A stretch of DNA of 64,000 nucleotides from Geminicoccus roseus DSM 18922 (GCF_000427665.1 NZ_KE386572.1:3658373-3722372); one strand, 5' to 3'; shown: positions 17,176-25,808, counted from the stretch's first letter. Translations and numbers: made by a program. Notes: generated by a model not told the origin, from the sequence alone.

Positions 17176-18432
17176 TCAGCCGGCCAGGCGCACCAGCACG
17201 TGGCGCTTCTTGCCGGCCGACAGCTTCAGGCCCTCGGCCAAGGCCGCGCGGGCCACCGATTGCTGCGGGTCGGCGACCGCCTGGTCGTCCAGCCTTGCGC
17301 CACCGCCCTGGATCAGCCGGCGCGCCTCGCCGTTGCTGGCGGCAAGGCCGGCCAGGCGGAACAAATCGGGCAGGGCCACCTGATCGCCCAGGCCGTCGGC
17401 GGCGATCTCGACCAGCGGCAGCGAGGCGCGGTCGCCGCCGCCGAACACGCCGGACGCCTGGGCGCGCGCCTTCTCGGCGGCTTCCCGGCCATGGCAGAGT
17501 GCGGTGGCCTCGGTCGCCAGGATCGCCTTGGCCTCGTTCAGCTCGGCTCCTTCCAGCCGCTCCAGCCGGGCGACCTCGTCGAGCGGCATCTCGGTGTAGA
17601 GCCGGAGGAAGCGGCCGACGTCGCGGTCCTCGGTGTTGCGCCAGAACTGCCAGTAGTCGAACGGCGCCAGCATGGCGTCGTTCAGCCAGATGGCGTTGCC
17701 GGCCGACTTGCCCATCTTCTCGCCGGACGCGGTGGTGATCAGCGGCGTGGTCAGGCCGAACAGCTGCACGCCGTCGACCCGGCGGCCGAGCTCCACGCCG
17801 TTGACGATGTTGCCCCACTGGTCGGAGCCGCCCATCTGCAGGCGCACGTCCAGGCGGCGCGACAGCTCCAGGAAGTCGTAGGCCTGCAGCAGCATGTAGT
17901 TGAATTCGAGGAAGGTCAGCGGCTGCTCGCGCTCCAGGCGCAGGCGCACGCTGTCGAAGGTCAGCATCCGGTTGATGGTGAAGTGGCGGCCGTACTCGCG
18001 CAGGAAGTCCATGTAGCCGAGGCCCAGGAGCCAGTCGGCATTGTCGACCATGGTGGCCTTGCCGGGGCCGAACTCCAAAAAGCGGCCGAGCGACGAGCGG
18101 ATGCCGGCCTTGTTGGCCTCCAGGCTCTCGGCGGTCTGCATCTTGCGCAGCTCGTCCTTGCCCGAGGGATCGCCCACCAGGGTGGTGCCGCCGCCGACCA
18201 ATGCTATCGGGCGATGGCCGAAGCGCTGCAGGGTGCGCAGCAGCATGATCGAGACCAGGTTGCCGACATGCAGGCTCTGGGCGGTGCAGTCGAAGCCGAT
18301 ATAGCCGGTGATCGCCTTGGCCGCGGTGGCCTCGTCGAAGGCCGCCTCGTCGGTACACTGGTGGACGAACCCACGGGCGTGGAGCTCGCGCAGGAGCTCG
18401 AAGCGATGACCGGTCACGTGTTCTGGCTTCAT
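17176..18432 (-). CDS. tyrS: Tyrosyl-tRNA synthetase
   Basis: Charges tRNA-Tyr with tyrosine. The 418-residue protein has the class I signature HVGN (HIGH) after [11 protein letters not shown], tyrosine-binding residues in [16 protein letters not shown] and [12 protein letters not shown], the KMGKS loop and a C-terminal S4 RNA-binding domain ([20 protein letters not shown]). The length and motifs fit the bacterial TyrS form. It is transcribed alone, 67 bases downstream of the hydrolase gene, with a large hairpin between them. Confidence 0.97.
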   Translation of the reverse strand: MKPEHVTGHRFELLRELHARGFVHQCTDEAAFDEATAAKAITGYIGFDCTAQSLHVGNLVSIMLLRTLQRFGHRPIALVGGGTTLVGDPSGKDELRKMQTAESLEANKAGIRSSLGRFLEFGPGKATMVDNADWLLGLGYMDFLREYGRHFTINRMLTFDSVRLRLEREQPLTFLEFNYMLLQAYDFLELSRRLDVRLQMGGSDQWGNIVNGVELGRRVDGVQLFGLTTPLITTASGEKMGKSAGNAIWLNDAMLAPFDYWQFWRNTEDRDVGRFLRLYTEMPLDEVARLERLEGAELNEAKAILATEATALCHGREAAEKARAQASGVFGGGDRASLPLVEIAADGLGDQVALPDLFRLAGLAASNGEARRLIQGGGARLDDQAVADPQQSVARAALAEGLKLSAGKKRHVLVRLAG

Positions 18433-18456
18433 CAGATCGGGGAACGGGGAAGGGCG

Positions 18457-18496
18457 GCCGCCTCCCGGCCCGGGCAGGCCCGGCCGGGAGGGCGGC
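18457..18496 (-). terminator. Strong hairpin between hydrolase and tyrS
   Basis: Fourteen base pairs with a single bulged G form between 18457-18470 and 18482-18496, directly after the hydrolase stop at 18500 and before the tyrS start. It lacks a T-run, so its action as a terminator is inferred from position and stability. Confidence 0.45.
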
Positions 18497-18499
18497 GGG

Positions 18500-19171
18500 T
18501 CAGCGGGCGGTGAGCAGGGCCTCGCCCGGGATGCGGTTCATGCGGCGGTCCATGTAGTGCTCGCAGGCACCCATGAACCGCTCCATGTTCTGGCCGAACG
18601 CGTGGTCGGCATTCTCGATCAGGTCGAAGTCGATCGTGATGCCGCGCTGCTGGCTGAGCTTGTTGACCAGCTTGTGCACCGATTCGGTGGGGGTGACCGT
18701 GTCGCGCTCGCCATGGACGATCAGCCCGGACGAGGGGCAGGGGGCCAGGAAGCCGAAATCGTAGATGTTGGCCGGCAGGCCGGCGGAGATGAACCCCACC
18801 ACCTCGGGCCGGCGCATCAGGAGCTGCATGGCGATCCAGGCGCCAAAGCCGAACCCGGCCACCCAGACGCCCGAGGCGTTCGGGTTGTGCAGCTGCATCC
18901 AGTCCAGCGCCGCCGCGGCATCGCGCAGCTCGCCCTGGCCATGGTCGAACTGTCCCTGCGAGCGGCCGACCCCCCGGAAGTTGAAGCGCAGCACCGAGAA
19001 GCCGCGCCGCACATACATCTGGAACAGCGAATAGACGATGCGGTTGTTCATCGTCCCGCCGTGCAGCGGGTGAGGGTGCAGGATGACCGCGAGCGGGGAG
19101 GTCGGTCCTTCACCGTGAACGTAACGGCCCTCCAGCCGGCCATCCGAACCGTTGAAGATCACCTCGGGCAT
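18500..19171 (-). CDS. Alpha/beta-hydrolase-fold protein (COG2945-like) lacking the nucleophilic Ser
   Basis: Short 223-residue alpha/beta hydrolase resembling the COG2945 family common in alphaproteobacteria: it starts [17 protein letters not shown] and has [13 protein letters not shown] (oxyanion region), [27 protein letters not shown] (Asp region) and a His in ENADHAFG. The nucleophile elbow reads VAGFGFGAW, whereas relatives, as I recall them, have G-[YF]-S-F-G here. The codon is GGC rather than AGC, so a single base separates this from Ser. Either the protein is no longer a hydrolase or it has a non-catalytic role. ATG 19171 has GGAG six bases upstream. It is divergent from the sulfur-transfer operon. 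Confidence 0.85.
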   Translation of the reverse strand: MPEVIFNGSDGRLEGRYVHGEGPTSPLAVILHPHPLHGGTMNNRIVYSLFQMYVRRGFSVLRFNFRGVGRSQGQFDHGQGELRDAAAALDWMQLHNPNASGVWVAGFGFGAWIAMQLLMRRPEVVGFISAGLPANIYDFGFLAPCPSSGLIVHGERDTVTPTESVHKLVNKLSQQRGITIDFDLIENADHAFGQNMERFMGACEHYMDRRMNRIPGEALLTAR

Positions 19172-19245
19172 CGATTACTCCGCTACCACCGAATCGGCAG
19201 GCCAACTGCGCGCCCTGCTCGTCACCGAGCCGCGGGGGCGGAACA

Positions 19246-19274
19246 TTGCTGCCGTCTTGGGACGTCCCTATACT
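19246..19274 (+). promoter_or_regulatory. Promoter with a central palindrome upstream of the sulfur-transfer operon
   Basis: TTGCTG (19246-19251), a 17-base spacer and TATACT (19269-19274) form a sigma70-type promoter pointing at the cysteine desulfurase gene. The spacer contains the perfect ten-base palindrome GGGACGTCCC (19259-19268), ideally placed for a repressor. Transcription would start near 19281, leaving a leader of about 160 bases. The remainder of 19172-19440 holds no gene I can support. Confidence 0.5.
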
Positions 19275-19440
19275 TTGTCGGGCGTGGTCCACACGCTCGG
19301 ATCGGTGCCGGATCATGCCGCGGTACGCATCGTGCCGCACCAGACGTGAACACGAGCGCCGCGCGGCGGGCATCCCGGCGCACGATCGCAGGTCGTTTAG
19401 CGCGAGGAGAGTGCCGTGTTCAAGAGAATGCTCACGGCCG

Positions 19441-20592
19441 ATGCCGGCTGAGCCGCGCATCTATCTGGATCATGCCGCCACCAGCCCGGTCCGGCCGGAG
19501 GTGGTGGCGCGGGTCGCCGAGGTGCTGGCGATGGTCGGCAACCCGTCCTCGGTGCACGCGGAGGGCCGCGCCGCCCGCCGGGTGCTGGAGGATGCGCGCG
19601 CGGTGCTGGCCGAGGCCACGGGTGCTGGGCCGGACGAGATCATCTTCACCTCCGGGGGCACCGAGGCCAACGACCTGGCCTTAAGCGTCGCCGCTGGGGG
19701 GGCCGTGCTGGTGTCGGCGATCGAGCATGCCTCGGTGCTGGAGGCGGCGCCGGAGGCGCTCCGCCTGCCGGTGGACCGGAACGGCCTGGTCGACCTGGCG
19801 GTGCTGGAACGGCTCCTGGCGGCAGCGCGGCCGGCCCTGGTCTCGGTGATGCTGGTCAACAACGAGACCGGGGTGGTGCAGGACATCGCCGCCATCGCTT
19901 CCTGCTGCCGCAAGGCGGGGGCGCTCTTGCATGTCGACGCGGTGCAGGGGTTCGGCAAGCTGGAGGGGGTGCGGGTCGATCGCCTGGGCTGCGACCTGAT
20001 GACGGTCTCCGCCCACAAGCTCGGCGGCCCGCCCGGCACCGGCGCCCTGCTGACCCGCCCGGGGCTGGCGGTGCCGGCCAGGCTGCGCGGCGGCGGCCAG
20101 GAGGGCCGGCGGCGGGCGGGAACCCACCACCTGGCCGGCATTGCCGGGTTCGCGGAAGCGATCCGCCGCCTGGACCCGGCCGAGCCTGGCCGCCTGGAAG
20201 GGCTGCGGGCGCGGCTGGAGGAAGGGGTGCGCCGGCTGGGCGACGCCACCTGGGTCGCCGCGGCCCGCGCGGCGCGGGCACCGCACATCGCCTGCCTGGT
20301 CACGCCCGGGCGGCCGGCCGAGATGCAGGTGATCCGCATGGACCTCGCAGGCGTGGCCATCAGCGCCGGGGCGGCCTGCTCGTCGGGCAAGGTCGCCGCC
20401 TCGCACGTGCTGGCGGCGATGGGGCTGGGGGCGGATGCCGGCTGCGGGATCCGGGTCAGCCTGGGCTGGTCCAGCGGGATCACCGAGGTCGACCGCTTCC
20501 TCCAGGCGTTCGCGGCACAGCACGGTACAGCTTCGAACATGTCCAATCGGACGGGTTCACCCTTGCCGAACCCTTCCGCAGTTGCGACATGA
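19441..20592 (+). CDS. Cysteine desulfurase (IscS/NifS type)
   Basis: PLP enzyme that takes sulfur from cysteine as a persulfide for Fe-S clusters or tRNA thiolation. The 383-residue protein shows YLDHAATSPVRPEV at the N-terminus, EHASVL (His96), NNETG, DAVQGFGK, the PLP Lys193 in SAHKLGGPPG and the persulfide Cys313 in AISAGAACSSGKV. The loop is the longer class I (IscS/NifS) type rather than SufS. ATG 19441 starts right at the conserved domain; the ribosome binding site is weak and GTG 19411 is an alternative. It heads an operon with an A-type Fe-S protein, ferredoxin and MnmA, which fits a role in tRNA 2-thiolation. Confidence 0.92.
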   Translation: MPAEPRIYLDHAATSPVRPEVVARVAEVLAMVGNPSSVHAEGRAARRVLEDARAVLAEATGAGPDEIIFTSGGTEANDLALSVAAGGAVLVSAIEHASVLEAAPEALRLPVDRNGLVDLAVLERLLAAARPALVSVMLVNNETGVVQDIAAIASCCRKAGALLHVDAVQGFGKLEGVRVDRLGCDLMTVSAHKLGGPPGTGALLTRPGLAVPARLRGGGQEGRRRAGTHHLAGIAGFAEAIRRLDPAEPGRLEGLRARLEEGVRRLGDATWVAAARAARAPHIACLVTPGRPAEMQVIRMDLAGVAISAGAACSSGKVAASHVLAAMGLGADAGCGIRVSLGWSSGITEVDRFLQAFAAQHGTASNMSNRTGSPLPNPSAVAT

Positions 20593-20628
20593 ACGGTTGG
20601 CCGGGACCTGCTCCCGGACGAATGGCAA

Positions 20629-20970
20629 GTGGCGAGACGGATGGCACAGGCACTCAGCATCACCCCGCGTGCGGCGGAGCGGGCCAAGGAACTGCTGGCG
20701 ACCCAGGCGGACGTGGCCGGGATCAAGCTCGCGGTGAAGCCGCGCGGCTGCTCGGGCTGGAGCTACTCGCTGGACTTCGCCAAGGAAGTGGCCGCGGCCG
20801 ACCAGACCATCGAGGTGGGCGGGGTGACCTTCGTGATCGATGCCAAGGCGCTGGAATACGTGAACGGCACCGAGGTCGACTTCGTCGAGGACAAGCTCGG
20901 CGCCTCGTTCGTGTTCAACAACCCGAACGAGAAGGGCCGCTGCGGCTGCGGCGAGAGCTTCCACGTCTGA
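20629..20970 (+). CDS. iscA: IscA/HesB-type iron-sulfur assembly protein
   Basis: A-type carrier that accepts and passes on Fe-S clusters. About 113 residues with the three conserved cysteines in RGCSGWSY and the C-terminal GRCGCGESF. The start may be GTG 20629 or ATG 20641 (MAQALSITPRAAERAKEL); the latter gives the more usual N-terminus and neither has a strong ribosome binding site. It sits 36 bases after the cysteine desulfurase and 14 before the ferredoxin. IscA and ErpA cannot be told apart here. Confidence 0.92.
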   Translation: MARRMAQALSITPRAAERAKELLATQADVAGIKLAVKPRGCSGWSYSLDFAKEVAAADQTIEVGGVTFVIDAKALEYVNGTEVDFVEDKLGASFVFNNPNEKGRCGCGESFHV

Positions 20971-20984
20971 GCTGAAGGCCGGCC

Positions 20985-21311
20985 ATGGTCGAGATCCTGT
21001 TCCGCCTGCCCGACGGCAGCGAACGCCGGGCTCATGTCGCCGCGGGCAGCACCCTTTTGGAGGCGTCGCGCGACGCCAGGGTGGAGCTGGAAGGCGCTTG
21101 CGGCGGCAGCATGGCCTGTGCCACCTGCCATGTCCGCATCGACGACGCCTGGTTCGACCGGCTGCCGGTTCCCTCGCCCGAGGAAGAGGACATGCTGGAC
21201 CTGGCCCCGGACTGGCAGCCGACCTCGCGGCTGGGCTGCCAGATCGCCCTGGACGAGTCCCTGAGCGGCATCGTCGTGCATGTGCCCAAGTCCAGCCTGC
21301 TGGACGGTTGA
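20985..21311 (+). CDS. fdx: [2Fe-2S] ferredoxin, adrenodoxin type
   Basis: Small electron carrier, probably supplying electrons for Fe-S assembly or sulfur transfer. The 108-residue protein has the cluster ligands in GACGGSMACATCHV (C-x5-C-x2-C) and LGCQI, the spacing of Isc-type ferredoxins. The sequence after the third ligand, WFDRLPVPSPEEEDMLD, is also typical. The family normally sits at the end of isc operons; here it lies between the A-type protein and MnmA. Confidence 0.93.
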   Translation: MVEILFRLPDGSERRAHVAAGSTLLEASRDARVELEGACGGSMACATCHVRIDDAWFDRLPVPSPEEEDMLDLAPDWQPTSRLGCQIALDESLSGIVVHVPKSSLLDG

Positions 21312-21345
21312 CTCCCGCCGCTTCGCCCATCGAGTTGCCCTGCCC

Positions 21346-22458
21346 GTGACCGCTGACCATCTCGCCGATCTCGACCTGCCCCCCGGCGCCCGGGTGGTGG
21401 TCGCCATGTCCGGGGGCGTGGACAGCTCGGTCTGCGCCGGGCTTCTGGCCGAGGCCGGCTACGATGTGGTCGGCATCACCCTGCAACTCTACGACCACGG
21501 CCAGGCCACCGGGCGAGCCGGGAGCTGCTGTGCCGGCCGCGACATCCGCGACGCCCGGGCGGTGGCCGACCATCTGGGCATCCCGCATTTCGTGCTGGAC
21601 TACGAGGAGCGCTTCCGCCGGGCGGTGATCGACGAGTTCGCCAACAGCTACGCGGAAGGGCGCACCCCGATCCCCTGCGTGCGCTGCAACGAGCGGATCA
21701 AGTTCGGCGACCTGCTCGACAATGCGATGGAGCTGGGGGCCGTGGCGCTGGCGACCGGCCATTACGTGCGGCGGGTGCCGGCCGGCGGCCAGGCCGAGCT
21801 GCATCGCGGCCAGGACGCGGCCAAGGACCAGAGCTATTTCCTGTTCGCCACCACCGACGAGCAGCTCGACCGGCTGCGCTTCCCGCTGGGCGGGATGACC
21901 AAGGCCGAGACCCGCGCCCATGCGGCACGGCTGCGCCTGCCGGTGGCGGACAAGCCGGAGAGCCAGGACATCTGCTTCGTCCCGCATGGCGACCATACCA
22001 GCGTGGTGACCGCGATCCGGCCGGACGCCGGCCTGTCCGGCGAGATCGTCGACGACCAGGGCCGGGTGCTGGGACGGCACAGGGGCATTGCCGGGGTCAC
22101 GGTCGGCCAGCGCCGCGGCCTGGGCGTGGCGGCGGCGGAGCGGATGTACGTCACCGAGGTCGACCCGCAGACCCGGCGAGTGCGGATAGCGCCCAAGGCC
22201 CGCGCCGCCATGCGCGCGGCGGTGCTGGACCGGCTCCACCTGGTCGGTCGGGCGGAAGCCGGGCTGCCCGACCAGGTGCTGGCCAAGCACCGCTACAACG
22301 AGCCGGCCCAGCCGGCCACGATCGACCGCGACCCGGACGGCCGGATCCAGGTCCGGTTCCAGACCCCGCAGATCGGGATCGCCCGCGGCCAGGCCTGCGT
22401 GCTCTATGACGGCACCCGGCTGGTGGGCGGCGGCTGGATCGAGCAGGCGCTTACTTGA
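21346..22458 (+). CDS. mnmA: tRNA-specific 2-thiouridylase MnmA
   Basis: Forms the 2-thio group on the wobble uridine (U34) of tRNA-Lys, -Glu and -Gln using ATP and sulfur relayed from a cysteine desulfurase. About 370 residues: the ATP pyrophosphatase loop AMSGGVDSSV, a catalytic Cys in IPCVRCNERIKF, GHYVRR, the second Cys in ESQDICFV and the C-terminal barrel with VGQRRGLG. GTG 21346 starts just before the PP-loop; an ATG at 21280 would overlap the ferredoxin and add unrelated residues. Being the last gene of the operon ties the desulfurase to tRNA thiolation. Confidence 0.95.
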   Translation: MTADHLADLDLPPGARVVVAMSGGVDSSVCAGLLAEAGYDVVGITLQLYDHGQATGRAGSCCAGRDIRDARAVADHLGIPHFVLDYEERFRRAVIDEFANSYAEGRTPIPCVRCNERIKFGDLLDNAMELGAVALATGHYVRRVPAGGQAELHRGQDAAKDQSYFLFATTDEQLDRLRFPLGGMTKAETRAHAARLRLPVADKPESQDICFVPHGDHTSVVTAIRPDAGLSGEIVDDQGRVLGRHRGIAGVTVGQRRGLGVAAAERMYVTEVDPQTRRVRIAPKARAAMRAAVLDRLHLVGRAEAGLPDQVLAKHRYNEPAQPATIDRDPDGRIQVRFQTPQIGIARGQACVLYDGTRLVGGGWIEQALT

Positions 22459-22465
22459 GCGCCAG

Positions 22466-22490
22466 CGCCCCGGCCGTGATGGCCGGGGCG
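22466..22490. terminator. Perfect 10-bp hairpin between mnmA and the convergent protease
   Basis: CGCCCCGGCC (22466-22475) and GGCCGGGGCG (22481-22490) pair perfectly around a GTGAT loop. A second, smaller GGTCC/GGACC hairpin follows before the protease stop at 22513. A bidirectional terminator is likely although no T-run is present. Confidence 0.55.
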
Positions 22491-22512
22491 TCGGGTCCGC
22501 AAGGGACCGGCG

Positions 22513-24897
22513 TCAGGCGATCCCGGTCCAGGCCTGGCCGTTCCAGCCGAGCGTCTGGTCGGTGAACTGGATGATCTCGATCGAGGTGAAGCGGTCGCTG
22601 CCCTGGTCGGGCAGGGCGATGCCCAGATCAGTCAGGCTGCCTGCCTCATCGTCGCCCTCCAGGCGGAAATGGGCGAGCAGGCCGTCGACCACGATGGTGT
22701 CGCTGCCAAGGCCGCCCTCCAGCAGGTCGTCGCCCTTGCCGCCGGCCAGGATGTCGTCGCCCTCGCCGCCCTGCAGCACGTCGTTGCCGGCAAAGCCGTA
22801 GAGCGTGTCGTCGCCGGCACCGCCGCCGACCGTGTCGTTGCCGCGCCCGCCGGACAGGAGCGAGCCGCCGGCGCCATCCAGGAGGATGTCGTCGCCGTCA
22901 TGGCCGAACAGGCGGTCGATGCCGTCGCCGCCATCCAGCCGGTCGTTGCCGGCACCGCCTTCCAGGCGGTCGTTGCCAGCTTCGCCCGACAGGACGTCGT
23001 CGCCGCGCATCCCGCGCAGCCAGTTGTTCTCGTTGCTGCCGCCGATCCGGTCGGCGCCGTCGCCGCCGATGGCGTGCTCGATCCGGATGTTCGGCGCCGG
23101 GCCCCAGGCGGCGTCGCCAACCGACCCTTGCGAGCCGTCCAGGAAGATCTCCAGGTCCGAGGTGAGCGCCGCGAAGTTGACGGTGTCCTGGCCGCCATTG
23201 CGGTCGGCCAGGAGCTGGCGCGACGGGTCGTCTGCCGCCAGTCCGGCATATTCGTCGGTGAACAGATAGAGGTCGTCGGTGCTGGCGGCGCCGCCCTGCA
23301 CGGTCAGGGTGAGGCTTTCGACGGTGACGGTTTCGTTCTTGCCGCTGTTGTTGGCGATCTCCACCGTCCAGACCTGATCGGCCGCCTCGCCCCAGTGCTG
23401 GGTGGTGCCGAGCTGCAGCTCGAGCGTGTCCTCGTCCGTGCGCTCCGTGAGGTCGGCGTCCGCCTCGAAGGCAGACCAAATGTTGGCGTCGAACCCGGTC
23501 AGGAGGTAGCTGACCGTGCCGTCCTCGGAGGTGAGCGTGATGTCGAGCGCGTCGTAGATGTCGAGCACGTCGGCCAAGGTCGCGTCGGTCGCCAGCGCCA
23601 GCTCCAGCCGCAGCGTCAGGTGCTCCACGGCGACGCCGTCGGCATCGGCGAAGCTGATGGCGTAGTCCACGCTGCTTCCGGCTTCCAGCGTGGTGGATTC
23701 CGTGTCGGTGACGGCGATCTCGCGGTCGTTGCCGAAGGTCTGGGCGTCCTTGCCCCAGCTTTCCGCCATGCGCACCGCGGCGCGTGCGTCGACCAGGCCC
23801 ATGCCGTAGTCGTGGCTGACCTGGCGGCCACCGCCGTTCCAGTCGGCGGCGCCGTTGACCTGCCAGTCCCACGGCTTGACGTAGAGCTGGGCCAGGGCCT
23901 CCGAGAACCCCTCGATATGCGGACCCATCACCTCCATGACCTGGTCGGCCGACTTCATCCAGCTGTCGGCGCCGTCCGGCTTCCAGGCCGAGGCCGCCAG
24001 GATGTTCTGGACGTCGCGGGCGCCCAGGAGCGGGTTCGCCTCCAGCATCAGGGCGACCACGCCGCTCACCATCGGGGCGGAGAACGAGGTGCCGTTGTCG
24101 GCGCTGTAGTCGCTGGTCGGGTCGTATCCGTTCGGAGGTACACGATCGGTCGACAGCACATTCTCACCGGGCGCGGTGACCAGCAGCGACGAGCCGGGAT
24201 TGCTGAACCAGGTGGCCCGGCCGTCATGGTCGACCGCGGCCACGGAGATCACATAGGGCTGGGACTGGTGCTCGTCGCCGCTGGTCAGCGTCGTCTCATC
24301 GCGCTCGTTGCCGCCGGCGAACACGATGGCGGTGCCGAGACCGTCGCGGCCCTCCGTGGCCAGACGGATGATCGCCTCCAGCGAGTCGGGATCAGGCGCC
24401 TCCATCAGGACGCCGCCCCAGGAATTGCTGGAGACGTCGACGCCCTGCAGAAGCTGCTGCTCGAAGCCGATCCGCTCGAAGCGGTTCTGGGTGGCCTCCG
24501 GATCGGGATCATCCTCGTCATCGTCGCCCAGGGGCATGCGGTAGGCGACGAGGGTGGCTTCATGGGCGACGCCCACGCCGCCGATGCCGTTGCCGGCAAC
24601 CTCGCCGATGAACCCCGCGACCATGGTGCCATGGTTGTCGTCCGGGAGGACCGGCAGGCCCGGTCCGGCCTTGCCGCTCGACGTGTCGTAGCCGTCGGTG
24701 CGGTCGAAGTTCGCGGCGAGGTCCGGATGATCGCCCTCGACCCCCTCGTCGAACACGGCGACGCGGACGCCCCTGCCGGTATAGTCCTCCCAGACCTCGG
24801 TCACCCGGACGTCGATGCCGGAGGTGCCGCCGGACTGGCCGGTGTTGAGGAGATGCCACTGCTGATCGAACAGTGGATCCCTGGGCAGGGTCGTCAT
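22513..24897 (-). CDS. S8 subtilase with P-domain and C-terminal RTX repeats, type I secretion substrate
   Basis: Calcium-dependent serine protease predicted to be exported. The catalytic triad is Asp50 (VAVFDEGVEGDHPDL), His89 (DDNHGTMVAG) and Ser271 (NGTSFSAPM), with Asn197 in the oxyanion hole (FAGGNERD). Residues about 420-575 resemble the P/Homo-B domain of kexin-like proteases (ITLTSEDGTVSYLL, HWGEAADQVWTVEI). Residues about 640-745 contain GGxGxDxLxGG nonapeptides that bind calcium, and there is a short hydrophobic C-terminal tail. There is no N-terminal signal peptide, which fits one-step type I export. About 794 residues from ATG 24897 with AGGAAGAG upstream. No ABC exporter genes are nearby. 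An unusual leader hairpin precedes the gene. Confidence 0.92.
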   Translation of the reverse strand: MTTLPRDPLFDQQWHLLNTGQSGGTSGIDVRVTEVWEDYTGRGVRVAVFDEGVEGDHPDLAANFDRTDGYDTSSGKAGPGLPVLPDDNHGTMVAGFIGEVAGNGIGGVGVAHEATLVAYRMPLGDDDEDDPDPEATQNRFERIGFEQQLLQGVDVSSNSWGGVLMEAPDPDSLEAIIRLATEGRDGLGTAIVFAGGNERDETTLTSGDEHQSQPYVISVAAVDHDGRATWFSNPGSSLLVTAPGENVLSTDRVPPNGYDPTSDYSADNGTSFSAPMVSGVVALMLEANPLLGARDVQNILAASAWKPDGADSWMKSADQVMEVMGPHIEGFSEALAQLYVKPWDWQVNGAADWNGGGRQVSHDYGMGLVDARAAVRMAESWGKDAQTFGNDREIAVTDTESTTLEAGSSVDYAISFADADGVAVEHLTLRLELALATDATLADVLDIYDALDITLTSEDGTVSYLLTGFDANIWSAFEADADLTERTDEDTLELQLGTTQHWGEAADQVWTVEIANNSGKNETVTVESLTLTVQGGAASTDDLYLFTDEYAGLAADDPSRQLLADRNGGQDTVNFAALTSDLEIFLDGSQGSVGDAAWGPAPNIRIEHAIGGDGADRIGGSNENNWLRGMRGDDVLSGEAGNDRLEGGAGNDRLDGGDGIDRLFGHDGDDILLDGAGGSLLSGGRGNDTVGGGAGDDTLYGFAGNDVLQGGEGDDILAGGKGDDLLEGGLGSDTIVVDGLLAHFRLEGDDEAGSLTDLGIALPDQGSDRFTSIEIIQFTDQTLGWNGQAWTGIA

Positions 24898-24914
24898 GGC
24901 TTCTCTTCCTATAG

Positions 24915-24952
24915 AAACACGGCAGTACTGTAATTTTTTTTTAGCCGTGTTT
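24915..24952 (-). promoter_or_regulatory. Leader inverted repeat with A-rich loop just before the protease ribosome binding site
   Basis: AAACACGGC and GCCGTGTTT (24915-24923 and 24944-24952) form a perfect nine-base inverted repeat. Its 20-base loop holds a run of nine A (coding strand) and the palindrome CAGTACTG spans the loop edge. The repeat ends a few bases before AGGAAGAG, so a folded leader could affect translation or mRNA stability. The surrounding stretch 24898-25010 is much richer in A and T than the rest of the window. A weak promoter candidate lies upstream (TTGCCC at 24982-24987, TACTAT at 24961-24966, 15-base spacer). Confidence 0.4.
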
Positions 24953-25054
24953 TCCGAGGAATAGTAAATACAGATCCGATTGGGCAAGCATTGATTCGCT
25001 CCTACACTGTGGCGTGGAACGATCGCGTCTCCGTATTTCAACCAGGGACTGGCC

Positions 25055-25091
25055 AAGAAAAAGGGCCGTCCACCTTGCGGTCGACGGCCCT
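25055..25091 (-). terminator. Intrinsic terminator of the aldolase/kinase operon
   Basis: On the coding strand AGGGCCGTC and GACGGCCCT form a nine-base stem with a 12-base loop, followed by a T-rich run (TTTTCTT). It lies just after the aldolase stop at 25110 and is one of two textbook Rho-independent terminators in the window. Confidence 0.85.
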
Positions 25092-25109
25092 CGATCAGAC
25101 GCGCGAAGG

Positions 25110-25802
25110 TCAGGCGGCGGCCTTCGGCGTGTCCTTCACATGGTCCAGGTCAGGCGCGTTGCCGTAGGACATCCGGCGCATCTGCTCGATCACCCGGTCC
25201 ATCTCCTCGGCGGACAGATGCGGCGGCTCGCCGATCGCCAGGGCGTGGACATACATCTTCGCCAGGGTCTCGACCTCGATCGCCAGGCCCAGCGCCTTGT
25301 CCAGGCTCTTGCCGGTGGTCAGCATGCCATGGTGGCCCATGATGCAGGCGTAGCGGTCCTTGAGCGCCACCAGGATGGCGTCGGACAGTTCCTGGGTGCC
25401 GAAGGTCGCGTACTGGCTGACCCGGATGTCGTGGCCGCCGGCCACCGCGGTCATGTAGTGGAACGGCGGGATGCCGCGCTCGTGGGTCGCCAGCACGGTG
25501 GTGTAGGTGGCGTGGTTGTGCAGGACCACGTTGACGTCCTCGCGGTTCTTGAGGATGTCGCGGTGGAACCGCCATTCCGAGGACGGCCGGTGCCGGCCCT
25601 CATAGCTGCCGTCCCACTTCATCGTGACGATGTCCTCCGGGGTCATCGCCTCGTAGGGCAGGCTGGTCGGCGTGATCAGCAGGCCGCCCTCGATGCGGTA
25701 GGAGATGTTCCCGGCCGTGCCCTGGTTGATGCCCTGGCGGGTCATCTCCAGGCAGGTCGCGATGATCTTCTGGCGGATGTCCAGATGGGCGAGCTCACTC
25801 AA
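25110..25802 (-). CDS. Class II aldolase/adducin family sugar-phosphate aldolase (FucA-like)
   Basis: Zinc aldolase expected to split a ketose-1-phosphate into dihydroxyacetone phosphate and an aldehyde. The 230-residue protein has GTAGNISYRI (phosphate site), SSEWRFHRDI with the catalytic Glu region, HNHATYTTVLA (zinc His pair) and a third zinc His in the region around GHHGML. The family includes L-fuculose-phosphate aldolase, rhamnulose-1-phosphate aldolase and ribulose-phosphate 4-epimerase; the neighbouring kinase favours the aldolase reading. TTG 25802 has AGGAG nine bases upstream and begins seven bases after the kinase stop, so the two are one operon ending at the terminator just downstream. 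Confidence 0.9.
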   Translation of the reverse strand: MSELAHLDIRQKIIATCLEMTRQGINQGTAGNISYRIEGGLLITPTSLPYEAMTPEDIVTMKWDGSYEGRHRPSSEWRFHRDILKNREDVNVVLHNHATYTTVLATHERGIPPFHYMTAVAGGHDIRVSQYATFGTQELSDAILVALKDRYACIMGHHGMLTTGKSLDKALGLAIEVETLAKMYVHALAIGEPPHLSAEEMDRVIEQMRRMSYGNAPDLDHVKDTPKAAA

Positions 25803-25808
25803 CGGATG

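Noticed and set aside
19152-19349. A 65-codon frame in the divergent region before the cysteine desulfurase
   Set aside because: Overlaps the start of the hydrolase gene and the promoter; no ribosome binding site.
22690-23060. Regular repeats of about 27 bases that could suggest a CRISPR or tandem-repeat array
   Set aside because: They are the codons of the GGxGxDxLx calcium-binding nonapeptides of the subtilase, with no conserved spacer structure.
22669-24933. A long plus-strand open frame opposite the subtilase
   Set aside because: Mirror image of the RTX repeats (repetitive Val/Ala/Asp pattern); the protease has a full catalytic triad.
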